Notes: generated by a model from the letters alone, not told the origin. 7,395 bases of DNA from Pyrobaculum sp. (GCA_009903905.1 WYEI01000194.1:1-7395); one strand, 5' to 3'. Shown: positions 1-6,905, counted from the stretch's first letter. Numbers and translations: made by a program.

Positions 1-145
1 GAGGCAGCACGGCGTGGAGGCGGTCGCCACCCGCTACATAGGCGTCACGCACGGCTTCATAAACCTCTACCCGGTGCTCGAGGAGGGCAAAATGGCCATA
101 TCCCAAATAGCCGCCGCAATAGCGCAAAAACTCGCCGGAAAATAA
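1..145 (+). CDS. Alpha/beta-hydrolase (esterase/lipase type), C-terminal fragment
   Basis: Only the last 47 residues are in the window; the frame begins at base 2 and ends with TAA at 143-145. The segment reads RYIGVTHGFINLYPVL at its core. It resembles the C-terminal part of hormone-sensitive-lipase-like (family IV) carboxylesterases, where an HGF tripeptide carries the catalytic histidine and is followed by a helix rich in Ala, Ile and Leu. Here that would be His17 of the fragment (HGF at 17-19) and the helix AISQIAAAIAQKL. The catalytic Ser and Asp would lie upstream, outside the window. The likely activity is hydrolysis of carboxyl esters in the cytoplasm. It faces the minus-strand operon tail to tail and appears to be a flanking housekeeping gene rather than part of the defence island. 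The family call rests on a short segment and is fairly but not fully secure. Confidence 0.72.
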   Translation, partial: RQHGVEAVATRYIGVTHGFINLYPVLEEGKMAISQIAAAIAQKLAGK

Positions 146-162
146 CCAGCTATTTTCACGGC
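134..162. terminator. Bidirectional hairpin terminator candidate over the esterase stop codon
   Basis: A near-perfect inverted repeat spans the esterase stop. GCCG (134-137) and GAAAATA (138-144) pair with TATTTTC (151-157) and CGGC (159-162), leaving a six-base loop and one bulged base at 158. That makes 11 base pairs in all. On the minus strand, the direction of the 221-2898 operon, the hairpin is followed shortly by a run of five T (130 to 126). On the plus strand a T-rich stretch follows at 169-180. This fits a shared terminator between two converging transcripts, although archaeal termination depends mainly on the T tract. The structure is seen in the sequence; the function is inferred. 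Confidence 0.5.
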
Positions 163-171
163 ATAAGAGTT

Positions 172-186
172 CTGTCTTTCAACGCC
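172..186 (+). repeat. Left copy of an imperfect 15-bp direct repeat flanking the island
   Basis: CTGTCTTTCAACGCC here matches CTGTCTTTCGGCGCC at 7179-7193 in 13 of 15 positions, including nine identical bases in a row. The copies lie outside the two McrBC-type operons, just beyond the terminal operon end on the left and just beyond the AT-rich block on the right. They could be remnants of an integration site, but the match is short enough to be chance and no integrase or tRNA end is present. Confidence 0.25.
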
Positions 187-220
187 GCAGATGTTGTTAT
201 TTATCGCCAGAACGCCTTCC

Positions 221-1459
221 TCAGCCCATATATTCCCTAAGGATCTTCGCGAGTCTTGCCCTCGCCTTTTCGTCGGCTTCGGAGTGGCTAGAGCCCTCAG
301 CTGGGTCCACCCTTACTAGGTGGATCTTCCGGCCGTCCCTAAGTCTCACCATGGCTATACCGCCGTGTTGCCGCATGTATCTGTAGATCTCAAGGGTGGC
401 CTCGTCTTCTAGGTCTGCCCTTTTCTCCTCCAAGTCGGGGAACACGAGCAAGCCGGCGTCGGCGCCGTATTCGTACACATACGCCATAGCCTTAAATCTG
501 CCCAGCGTGATGTACTGCGGCTCGCTGGAGAACTTCGCCTCCACCACGATCCTCCGCCCGCCGTTTATCATGGCGTCGGGCCTGCCCCTGAGCCTCTCCG
601 CGGGCTCTCCGTCGTAGGAGGCGACGATGGAGGACTCATGGGGCTTGTTGAAGAGTATGCAGATGCGCCGCGTCCCGCTCTCGAAGCAGAGGTCCCCGTC
701 GCCGCAGAGGCCAGGGGCGCACTCAGCCTCCGCATAGCCCAGCTCCTTCATGGCCTCGTAGAGGAGGAAGTAGATGTAGATCTCGTAGAGACGCCAGTCC
801 AGGAACACCACGTCGAGCCCCTCCCTCGCCCTCCCGGCCACGGCGACGCCACTCAGGAGCCCCCTCAGAACCCGGTAGGAGGCGCAGGCGTGCCTCAGCC
901 AATCCACGTAGCCCGCATCTCTGCACGTGAGCCAGGTGACGCCGCGGGGGAGAGACGCGGACAGGCGCCTGACCTCCCGAATCCTGCCGTCGATCTCGCC
1001 CCTCACCTGTCCGGAGATGCCGAGCCGCTCTGCGAGCTCCTTGGCGGCCTTGACGCTTCTCTCCGCGAGCTTCCGCAGGAGCAGATACTCCGGCGCGTTT
1101 AGAGACGAGGGGAGGTAGGTCAGAGAGGCGTATAGCCCGGAGCCCCCCGCCGCGACCGACCTAGCCACGTCCAAAGCCCCCACGAGATCCCTGTCGTACA
1201 CCACCCCGAACTCCCTGTAGACGAGCCTGTCCTTCCTAGCCTCGACGATCGCACGGCGCAGGACGTCCAGGGCGTGGAGGGCGGCCTGCGCCGCGACCGC
1301 GCCGAACGCCTCAGCTCCGTAGACATCCTCAGGGGCTTTCCTCAGCAGCTTCTCCAGCGCCTCCACTATCCTCCCCCTCTTAGCGTAGTACCTGAAGTAC
1401 TTATCCCCCGCCAGCAGGAGCAAATTGCGCCGACGCGCCTCCTTAACGCCGACGGTCAC
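221..1459 (-). CDS. McrC-like PD-(D/E)XK nuclease of the atypical McrBC-type system 1
   Basis: Predicted DNA-cutting partner of the ATPase encoded just upstream. The protein has 412 residues. The C-terminal half shows a PD-(D/E)XK core: Arg293-Pro-Asp295 (RPDAMI), then Glu307-Ala-Lys309 in IVVEAKF, with a following helix (RFKAMAYVYEYG). It is preceded by the WRLYEIYIYFLLYEA helix (222-236), which matches the LYExW helix of McrC and DUF2357-type nucleases. The N-terminal 200 residues are predicted to be mostly helical. They lack the segment around an FxGxxxxPGG-EVxPK pattern that marks the N-terminal domain of ordinary McrC, and which the second nuclease in this window has. The start is GTG at 1459-1457, overlapping the ATPase TGA as GTGA. 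An in-frame TAG at 1471-1469 rules out a longer product, so the short N-terminus is real unless there is a frameshift. Cys247, 252, 258 and 267 cluster before the core. Nuclease assignment is strong; exact subfamily is uncertain. Confidence 0.78.
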   Translation of the reverse strand: MTVGVKEARRRNLLLLAGDKYFRYYAKRGRIVEALEKLLRKAPEDVYGAEAFGAVAAQAALHALDVLRRAIVEARKDRLVYREFGVVYDRDLVGALDVARSVAAGGSGLYASLTYLPSSLNAPEYLLLRKLAERSVKAAKELAERLGISGQVRGEIDGRIREVRRLSASLPRGVTWLTCRDAGYVDWLRHACASYRVLRGLLSGVAVAGRAREGLDVVFLDWRLYEIYIYFLLYEAMKELGYAEAECAPGLCGDGDLCFESGTRRICILFNKPHESSIVASYDGEPAERLRGRPDAMINGGRRIVVEAKFSSEPQYITLGRFKAMAYVYEYGADAGLLVFPDLEEKRADLEDEATLEIYRYMRQHGGIAMVRLRDGRKIHLVRVDPAEGSSHSEADEKARARLAKILREYMG

Positions 1460-2898
1460 CGCCCTGATCTACGGCCGCCCGGCAACTTACCGCCCAGGGC
1501 CTCCAGAACACGCCTTACGTCATCCTCCGTGTACTGCCTTCCGCCCAAGGCCTCCAGCAGCTTGGCGGCGCCCGCCACCGCCGCCGGCGGCATGCCCCTG
1601 AGGGGGCTGTTCTCTCTGCTGCAGAGCTCCCGGAACAGCGGCCGCATCCTCTCGTCCCTCACCAGCGCGTCCAGGCGCCTACAGGCGTCGGCCTCCACGT
1701 TGACGATGACGAACCTCCTCAGCAAGGCCTCCCCGAGCATGAACAGATTCCTGGCATCCCTTAGGTTCATGGTGCCTATAACGCGTATAAGCCTCAGCGG
1801 CCCGTCACCAAGCCTCCTGTAGTACTCCAGAAACTTCCTAGCCTCTCCGTCGACGCGGTCGCCATAGCTCTCTATCTCCTCCACAAGCCCCTTCGGGATC
1901 GACCAGTCCTCGCAAAACGGCGAGATAAACGCGGCGAAGAAATCGGCGAAGGCCTTGTCGGCATCCACCCTATTGATCTCATCGATGATGAGGAAGTAGG
2001 GCCTGTAGCCGCCGGCGGGTAGACCCTCTGCGATCATGCCCTCCGCGGCTCTGTTGTAGGCCCTTATCAGAAGCCCAGACCTCCAATACACCGTGTTGTT
2101 GATCATCGTCTCCCCGCCCACCACATCCCGCCTAAACCACAGCGCGTGGGCCACCGCGAGGTGGTACCCGCTGCCCAGCGTCTCGGCGAGGGCCCTCGCC
2201 AAGGTCGTCTTCCCCACACCGGGCGGGCCCACCAGAAGAAGGTTGCCTAGCCTCGCCGCAGAGATCGCCAGCTCCAACGCACGGTCATCGTCAAAATGGA
2301 GGCCCCTCCCCCTAACCGCCTCTACTACTCTCTGCACATCTACGCTCAAACCGCAGGGACCCGTAACCCTAGGGACCTCCGCGCTCAGACGGTAGGGAGC
2401 TTCCATCCTCTCAAGAGTCCACTTCACTAATCTACAGTCTATCTCTGTGAGGGAGCCTTGAAACACCGGAAACTCCAGCCCATAGCCATATTGCTCCCTC
2501 GGCAACCAGTAGAGGACGCGGATAAAGAACTTGAAATCCCACCCCACCTCCTCCGGCCAATAATCGCATTTACACTCGCCGACGAGATCCTCTGCGGAAA
2601 TCTCGCCAATCACCACGATTTTCCTCCCAAGAGCAGACTGCGTCTTCGGCTTCCTGGACACCCCCAGCACCAATACCCTCCCGGAATCCCTCACAGCCCT
2701 CTCCAGACGCCGATAGAGGTCGGCATCTCCGAAAGCCCACAAAATAGCCCCCCTACGTTTTCTCGCAGAGATAGAGCCGAGACACCCCTGCGGACACGCG
2801 CCGCCCTGCGGCAGGCTTGGATTTAAGGCGCCCTCTCTCTCAACATCATGAAGGGAATGGTACCAGTTCTCATAGGAGCCTTGGATAACAAAACACAT
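1456..2898 (-). CDS. McrB-like AAA+ ATPase with N-terminal YTH/EVE-like reader domain (system 1)
   Basis: Predicted motor and recognition subunit of a type IV restriction-like complex, 480 residues. Residues 1-165 resemble the YTH/EVE-like modified-base reader of archaeal McrB homologues: an FVIQGSYENW start, a RVLVLGV strand, and a DYWPEEVGWDFKFFIRV segment near 112-128. An unusual insert of about 35 residues (roughly 16-50, with Cys35 and Cys39) splits the usual beginning. The AAA+ core follows: Walker A GPPGVGKT (224-231), Walker B IIDEINR (304-310), sensor-1 GTMN (375-378) and an arginine-finger-like ALLRRF (391-396). Family members carry MNxxDRS here; this one has MNLRDAR, so the conserved Arg-Ser is lost. 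The ATG start at 2898 lies about 24 bases downstream of a TATA-like box. The gene overlaps the downstream nuclease by four bases, which indicates coupled translation. McrB-like identity is well supported; the nucleotide used (GTP or ATP) and the target cannot be read from the sequence. Confidence 0.75.
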   Translation of the reverse strand: MCFVIQGSYENWYHSLHDVEREGALNPSLPQGGACPQGCLGSISARKRRGAILWAFGDADLYRRLERAVRDSGRVLVLGVSRKPKTQSALGRKIVVIGEISAEDLVGECKCDYWPEEVGWDFKFFIRVLYWLPREQYGYGLEFPVFQGSLTEIDCRLVKWTLERMEAPYRLSAEVPRVTGPCGLSVDVQRVVEAVRGRGLHFDDDRALELAISAARLGNLLLVGPPGVGKTTLARALAETLGSGYHLAVAHALWFRRDVVGGETMINNTVYWRSGLLIRAYNRAAEGMIAEGLPAGGYRPYFLIIDEINRVDADKAFADFFAAFISPFCEDWSIPKGLVEEIESYGDRVDGEARKFLEYYRRLGDGPLRLIRVIGTMNLRDARNLFMLGEALLRRFVIVNVEADACRRLDALVRDERMRPLFRELCSRENSPLRGMPPAAVAGAAKLLEALGGRQYTEDDVRRVLEALGGKLPGGRRSGR

Positions 2899-2918
2899 AA
2901 GTTGCTTTATTGCTACCC

Positions 2919-2926
2919 TTATTATA
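2919..2926 (-). promoter_or_regulatory. TATA-like box for the system 1 operon
   Basis: On the minus strand TATAATAA runs from 2926 to 2919, that is -28 to -21 relative to the ATG at 2898. This is the position expected of a TATA box when transcription starts at or next to the start codon, as in leaderless crenarchaeal genes. No Shine-Dalgarno-like sequence lies before the ATG. The gap between this start and the divergent GP88-like ATG at 2928 is only 29 bases, so both genes must share this control region. The opposite strand has only a weak candidate (CTTTATT, 2905-2911) for the plus-strand gene. Confidence 0.5.
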
Positions 2927-2927
2927 C

Positions 2928-3812
2928 ATGATTCTCCGCCTGCTCTTGCGCGAGGCGGCCCCGGGCGTCACGCTGAGGGATCTGGCTTGGCGGCTCTACC
3001 GGGAGGGCGCCTACGCGCCGCCCAGGAGCGAGGCCCAATTCAAGATGCTCGTCGGCCTCCAGAGGAGGATCGCCGAATCGGCGGCCCGCGGCCTCTCGAG
3101 GATCGTCCCCAAGATGCCGTATTCGCCGGGCAACAGGAAGACGGGCAACATCTGGAGCTTCGACCTGCCGCCCATCCTCACCTGTCCGTACGCCACCTTC
3201 TGCGGGAGGCCGCAGCGCGGAGGGCCCATATGCTACGACGTAAACACCGCCCGCTACAGCCCGCAGCACCTCCTGAGGGAGTACATCAACTACATCCACC
3301 TGGTGAGGCAGGGCTACCAGTGGCTGGCGGGCTGGACGAAGTTCGTCGTGGAGCTCCGCGGCGCCAAGATCGTACGCCTCCACGTAGGAGGCGACGTATT
3401 CGCCGACTGGTACTGGCAATACATAAAAAGGCTGGCGGCCGAACACCCCCGGGTCGCCTTCTACCTATACACGCGGTCCTTCCCCATCGTCGCCGCATCC
3501 CCCGACCGGCCCAAAAACCTCAAGGTGCTCATGTCCCTCGATGCCGCCAACCACGCCGCCCTCCGCATCTACGGCCAGCACTTCGACCACATAACCTACC
3601 TCGCCGCCGGCCCCGACGCAGACGCCCAGCTCCCAAAGCTCGCAGAGGCCCTCCAGTGGGCGCAGCAACACGGAAGACGCCTCATAATCTTCCTCCAACA
3701 CACAAGACGCCAGCAACTCCGACAGAAGCTGAAAGCCTACGAAGAATACATCTGCCCACAGGAGGCTGGCAAGAGCGTAACTTGCGACAGGTGCAGGCTC
3801 TGCTTCACCTAA
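2928..3812 (+). CDS. GP88-like phage-type protein with two cysteine clusters
   Basis: A 294-residue protein resembling the phage 'Gene product 88' (GP88) family, whose function is not established. Matching landmarks in order: NIWSFDLPP before a Cys86-Pro...Cys92...Cys102-Tyr cluster; RLHVGGDVFADWYW (150-163) for the family's R-x-H-V-x-G-D-F-x-x-x-x-Y stretch; YTRS (181-184); and a tail with Cys276-Pro, then Cys286-x2-Cys289-x2-Cys292 ending CFT. All seven cysteines fall in these two clusters, which suggests an Fe-S or zinc site. The first 55 residues are a helical extension containing VTLRDLAWRLYREG. I chose ATG at 2928; an in-frame TTG at 2910 would add six residues but place the start on the far side of the divergent TATA box. 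The gene runs against both operons, and its TAA overlaps the tail of mcrC by four bases. Base composition matches its neighbours. Family call good; role unknown. Confidence 0.72.
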   Translation: MILRLLLREAAPGVTLRDLAWRLYREGAYAPPRSEAQFKMLVGLQRRIAESAARGLSRIVPKMPYSPGNRKTGNIWSFDLPPILTCPYATFCGRPQRGGPICYDVNTARYSPQHLLREYINYIHLVRQGYQWLAGWTKFVVELRGAKIVRLHVGGDVFADWYWQYIKRLAAEHPRVAFYLYTRSFPIVAASPDRPKNLKVLMSLDAANHAALRIYGQHFDHITYLAAGPDADAQLPKLAEALQWAQQHGRRLIIFLQHTRRQQLRQKLKAYEEYICPQEAGKSVTCDRCRLCFT

Positions 3813-5152
3813 CAGAACCCAATAAGGCAACAGAAATCCACGTAGCCAGTCCGCGGATCGGCCTTGCATAGCCCTACTCTTCTCCCACGGGATTTCCACA
3901 CCTTGCTGTCCCCGAGGTACGCCATAGCGCCGGAGAGATCTGGCTGTGAAAGCTCGACGGCGTAGATGAGCAGCCGGCCGAGATCCTCCTCGGACACCTC
4001 CTCCTTATACTTCGCGTCGATTACGAACGTCCTCCCGCCAGGGAGCTTGACCACGATATCCGGCCTTATATGCGCGCCGCCAGCCAGCCTCCGCAATACG
4101 CTGCCATACATTACGTCGTACTCAACTTCTACGTCATTAACAAATTTACCGCCGTTTTTCAAACTCAGACGCCCAACAAGCTGTGTAGCCCCTAGGCGTT
4201 GCAGCACCATAGCCAAAATCCACAACTCGTAGAGCTTATGCGTCGAGATGAGGTGGAGGCGGCCCTCCCCGCCCCTTTTCAGGAGGTGGCGATACGCCCG
4301 ATATGCGATATACAGGTCAACTCCAGCAACTATCACCGGGTTGCTCCTGCCGAGCTCCCTAACCCTCATAAGGAGCTCCCGCGTTATCGACACGCCACGG
4401 GCCTCAGAAAGTCGCTGCAAGACCTCCTTATGTGCAGAGATAAGACGACGGAGTTCTTCCGCCAACACGCCGACGCTGGACGCCTCAACGTTCATGAATT
4501 CCTCGAAATTTCGAACTAGGGCCTCCAGGTCCCTCTTCACGGCCTCGTTTAAAGCTCTGAACACAGCAGCGGCTCCGATATCTTCCACAGCCCTAACCCT
4601 AGAGAAGACCCCCATCGGCACGCCCCTCATCATAAGCCTAGCCGTCTCAGCCACGTTTGGCCTCCCCACCACGCCTCCCGCCGTCACCAAGAGCCTCTCC
4701 AACGAGAGAGGCCTAAACGTCGACAAAAACCTCCACGACAACTCCAGTACGGCAAGGCTGTACTCCACAGCGAGGGTGTTCCCCCACCCAAGCGCCACAG
4801 CGGATGCCGCAACCCCCAGGGGAGAGCTTGCACGTAGGTACGTCGGTAGATTCCTAAAGACGGAAACGACGTCATCCAGCATCCTGAGAACCCCATCCCA
4901 TCCAACCTTGGGCACCACCTCCACCACGCCGCCGGGACATTCGACACGGCCTGCAAACCCGCTGAAGCGAACCCACCCATCCCCAACCTCAGGCAGAGCA
5001 ACGCCTGCCTCAGCAGGAGACGCCTCGTAGACGGCTCTGAGCCACGCCAAGATCCTATGTCTCAACTCCTCGGCGGAGGACCGGACGCACCCAGCTAACT
5101 CCCCCAGCTCGCTCAAATCGTAGGCAACGTCCTCCTTAAGCTCACGGAACAT
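3809..5152 (-). CDS. mcrC: McrC, nuclease and GTPase-activating subunit (system 2)
   Basis: McrC binds the McrB ring, stimulates its GTP hydrolysis and cuts DNA in modification-dependent type IV restriction. The 447-residue protein has both expected parts. Near the N-terminus, VRFSGFAGRVECPGG (61-75) and VVEVVPKVGWDG (76-87) match the conserved domain that contacts McrB. After a long helical middle comes HKLYELW (305-311), then the PD-(D/E)XK core: Ile-Arg-Pro-Asp365 (IRPDIVV) and Asp379-Ala-Lys381 in FVIDAKYK, followed by an LGRLLIYAVEL helix. All predicted catalytic residues are present, so the enzyme should be active. The ATG at 5152-5150 lies inside the end of the upstream mcrB (11-base overlap, different frame), implying translational coupling. 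The C-terminus carries an unusual run of cysteines (CCLIGFC). Its stop overlaps the convergent GP88-like stop. Confidence 0.9.
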   Translation of the reverse strand: MFRELKEDVAYDLSELGELAGCVRSSAEELRHRILAWLRAVYEASPAEAGVALPEVGDGWVRFSGFAGRVECPGGVVEVVPKVGWDGVLRMLDDVVSVFRNLPTYLRASSPLGVAASAVALGWGNTLAVEYSLAVLELSWRFLSTFRPLSLERLLVTAGGVVGRPNVAETARLMMRGVPMGVFSRVRAVEDIGAAAVFRALNEAVKRDLEALVRNFEEFMNVEASSVGVLAEELRRLISAHKEVLQRLSEARGVSITRELLMRVRELGRSNPVIVAGVDLYIAYRAYRHLLKRGGEGRLHLISTHKLYELWILAMVLQRLGATQLVGRLSLKNGGKFVNDVEVEYDVMYGSVLRRLAGGAHIRPDIVVKLPGGRTFVIDAKYKEEVSEEDLGRLLIYAVELSQPDLSGAMAYLGDSKVWKSRGRRVGLCKADPRTGYVDFCCLIGFC

Positions 5153-6878
5153 TGAAGCCTTGACTTAGCTTCTCCACCAGCTCGGCGGAAGCTCCTAGCC
5201 CCCAGACCCGTAACATTGTCGCTACCTCCCTTAATGTCTGCGCCGCTTGCCCCTCGTAGCCCTCTACCTGTACGTAACCTGCCAGGACGTCGAGTTGCGG
5301 TACGATATACGTGGCTACGGCAAAGTCGAGAAGATACAGCAACTTCCCCGGCGGCCAAACCCGCGGCTGGCCGCCAGCGGCTTCGCCTTGCGCAGCGTTG
5401 TCCGACGCCGCCAACTCATGAATAGCCTTTGCGGCAACTAGGAACCTCAAGGCGTCGGCCACGATGCCGGGGGTAACCTCCACGGGACATGCCTCACACC
5501 TACTGTAGCTCTTCAATACCTTATTCATCTCCTCCACTATACACGCCAGGAGGCCGTCTAGCGACATGCCTATCTGCTTCGTCTCCTGCGTTTCATCGGG
5601 ACACACCACCTCTACTTTAAGCACGGAATCTTTGCTTTTGCCATACCACTCGTGAATATCGCCAAAAACTGTCGCGTAGTCGGGCGGCTTCGCTAGCTCA
5701 AAAATGCTCAACGCCTTCTTCATATCGATCTCCGGCAATTTACACAGCTGCAAATCTCTATCTCTTACGCTTCTACAGAATTCTCCCTCCTCATTCCCCG
5801 AATAAGTGAGGTTTCTAAACCTGGCGAAATCCACCACGGCGAAGCGCCTCCTCAGCGCAAAGCCAAGTCTCTGGAGAAGGGACCTATCGAAGCTGTTCAT
5901 AGTGCCCAGGAGCCGGAAGGAGTAGGGAACCCTCAGCTTCTCGCCCCCAGCGTCTATAGGTTCGCCTCTGTGTTCCACGTCGAGGAGGGTGAAGTACTCG
6001 CCGAGGGCCAGATCCAAGTTCGCCCTGTTAAGCTCATCTATTACAACCCACACGGGGCGCCCGCCTTCCAAGCCCCTCCTAATTGCAACGGTGAGAAAGC
6101 CGTCACGCCACCTCCCCTGGAGGTCTAACCCTCCAAAGACGTCAAAGACGGTCCACTCGGGGTTACCGGTCCTAAGCACGTAGTCGATCCCCAACTCCCC
6201 AAGAAGCTCACGGATATAACTCGTCTTGCCAGAACCCGGTGGCCCCACGAGCAACAGGTTTTTACCCGCGATCAGCGACGCCAAAATGACAAAGCCAAAG
6301 TTTGTTGCCGAAAGAGTGTGATATATTTTCTTTACAGCAAGTCCGGGGAACGCCGAAGAGAGGATGGACAAAGCCCACTCCCTGCGGATAGGGGTCAAAT
6401 AACCCTGCACAACGCTGCCCCTAATCCGCTTAAGCACGGGAATTCTGTTTCTGATAACGTCTATACTAATGCGGTTTCTGAACCATTCTATTACTTCTAT
6501 TTCGACAAAAATAAATTGATCATACTTATTAAATTCTTCTGAATAATAGCGATCCCATAAATTATAATAGTTGTTAAATTCTATATTTAACACAAAATTT
6601 ATCGACAGAGGACATTTATCCAGGTCATAAGATTTCAATTTATCCAGAAGCTGATTACGACTTAAGAACTGCGGATTGCTCTTGACTCTCGAAACCGCCA
6701 CGATGACTTGGCCCTGGGCTGGATGGATAGATTTACTTGACAAATAGTGGAAGACACAATCACCTTCAGCTATACTCGCCATATGTGCCCAATTTTGCCC
6801 ATTGGGACTCCACATGAATCCACATGCGATGTGGTAAAGCTCTTTAGTAGATTCAATGAAAAACTCGTTACAGTTCAT
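5142..6878 (-). CDS. mcrB: McrB, EVE-domain AAA+ GTPase (system 2)
   Basis: Recognition and motor subunit of a type IV restriction system, 578 residues. Residues 1-135 form an EVE/PUA-like domain: FMWSPNGQNWAHM (21-33), then AEGDCVFHYLSS (37-48) and a QVIVAVSRV strand (57-65), the typical EVE pattern that binds modified bases. The motor follows with Walker A GPPGSGKT (212-219), Walker B VVIDELNR (278-285), the complete McrB signature GTMNSFDRS (325-333) and ALRRRF (341-346). A C-terminal region of over 200 residues holds Cys461-x2-Cys464. The ATG at 6878 has TTTAAAAA 20-27 bases upstream and no ribosome binding site, fitting a leaderless mRNA. mcrC starts inside its last codons. The coding DNA for the EVE domain is far richer in A and T (about 21% GC by hand count over 6481-6600) than the motor part (about 58% over 6361-6420), which suggests separate origins. 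Target modification cannot be told. Confidence 0.88.
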   Translation of the reverse strand: MNCNEFFIESTKELYHIACGFMWSPNGQNWAHMASIAEGDCVFHYLSSKSIHPAQGQVIVAVSRVKSNPQFLSRNQLLDKLKSYDLDKCPLSINFVLNIEFNNYYNLWDRYYSEEFNKYDQFIFVEIEVIEWFRNRISIDVIRNRIPVLKRIRGSVVQGYLTPIRREWALSILSSAFPGLAVKKIYHTLSATNFGFVILASLIAGKNLLLVGPPGSGKTSYIRELLGELGIDYVLRTGNPEWTVFDVFGGLDLQGRWRDGFLTVAIRRGLEGGRPVWVVIDELNRANLDLALGEYFTLLDVEHRGEPIDAGGEKLRVPYSFRLLGTMNSFDRSLLQRLGFALRRRFAVVDFARFRNLTYSGNEEGEFCRSVRDRDLQLCKLPEIDMKKALSIFELAKPPDYATVFGDIHEWYGKSKDSVLKVEVVCPDETQETKQIGMSLDGLLACIVEEMNKVLKSYSRCEACPVEVTPGIVADALRFLVAAKAIHELAASDNAAQGEAAGGQPRVWPPGKLLYLLDFAVATYIVPQLDVLAGYVQVEGYEGQAAQTLREVATMLRVWGLGASAELVEKLSQGFNVP

Positions 6879-6897
6879 ATTACTAGTTCTACATATG

Positions 6898-6905
6898 TTT
6901 TTAAA
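6898..6905 (-). promoter_or_regulatory. TATA-like box for the mcrBC operon (system 2)
   Basis: On the minus strand TTTAAAAA runs from 6905 to 6898, which is -27 to -20 from the mcrB ATG, within a longer ATATATATTTAAAAAC context. Position and composition fit an archaeal TATA box feeding a leaderless transcript. The match is better than that of system 1. No Shine-Dalgarno-like sequence precedes the ATG, which supports the choice of this start. Confidence 0.6.

Noticed and set aside
165..186. A CRISPR-repeat-like CTTTCAAC word next to the left flank
   Set aside because: Crenarchaeal CRISPR repeats often contain such a word, but only one copy is present and there are no regular spacers.
638..1102. 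A 154-codon plus-strand frame antisense to the system 1 nuclease
   Set aside because: No recognisable content and an unconvincing start; the minus-strand frame carries the PD-(D/E)XK motif.
2910..2927. TTG start giving six extra residues to the GP88-like protein
   Set aside because: The extra residues look like translated intergenic DNA, and the start would lie on the far side of the divergent TATA-like box; ATG at 2928 is simpler.
2987..3871. A 294-codon plus-strand frame inside the GP88-like gene
   Set aside because: Its product is mostly Arg, Pro, Ala and His with no motif, as expected from a shifted frame in GC-rich coding DNA; the overlapping frame has GP88 family motifs.
4248..5030. 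A 260-codon plus-strand frame antisense to mcrC
   Set aside because: Ser/Thr/Pro/Arg-rich shadow with no domain, while the minus strand encodes a full McrC with catalytic residues.
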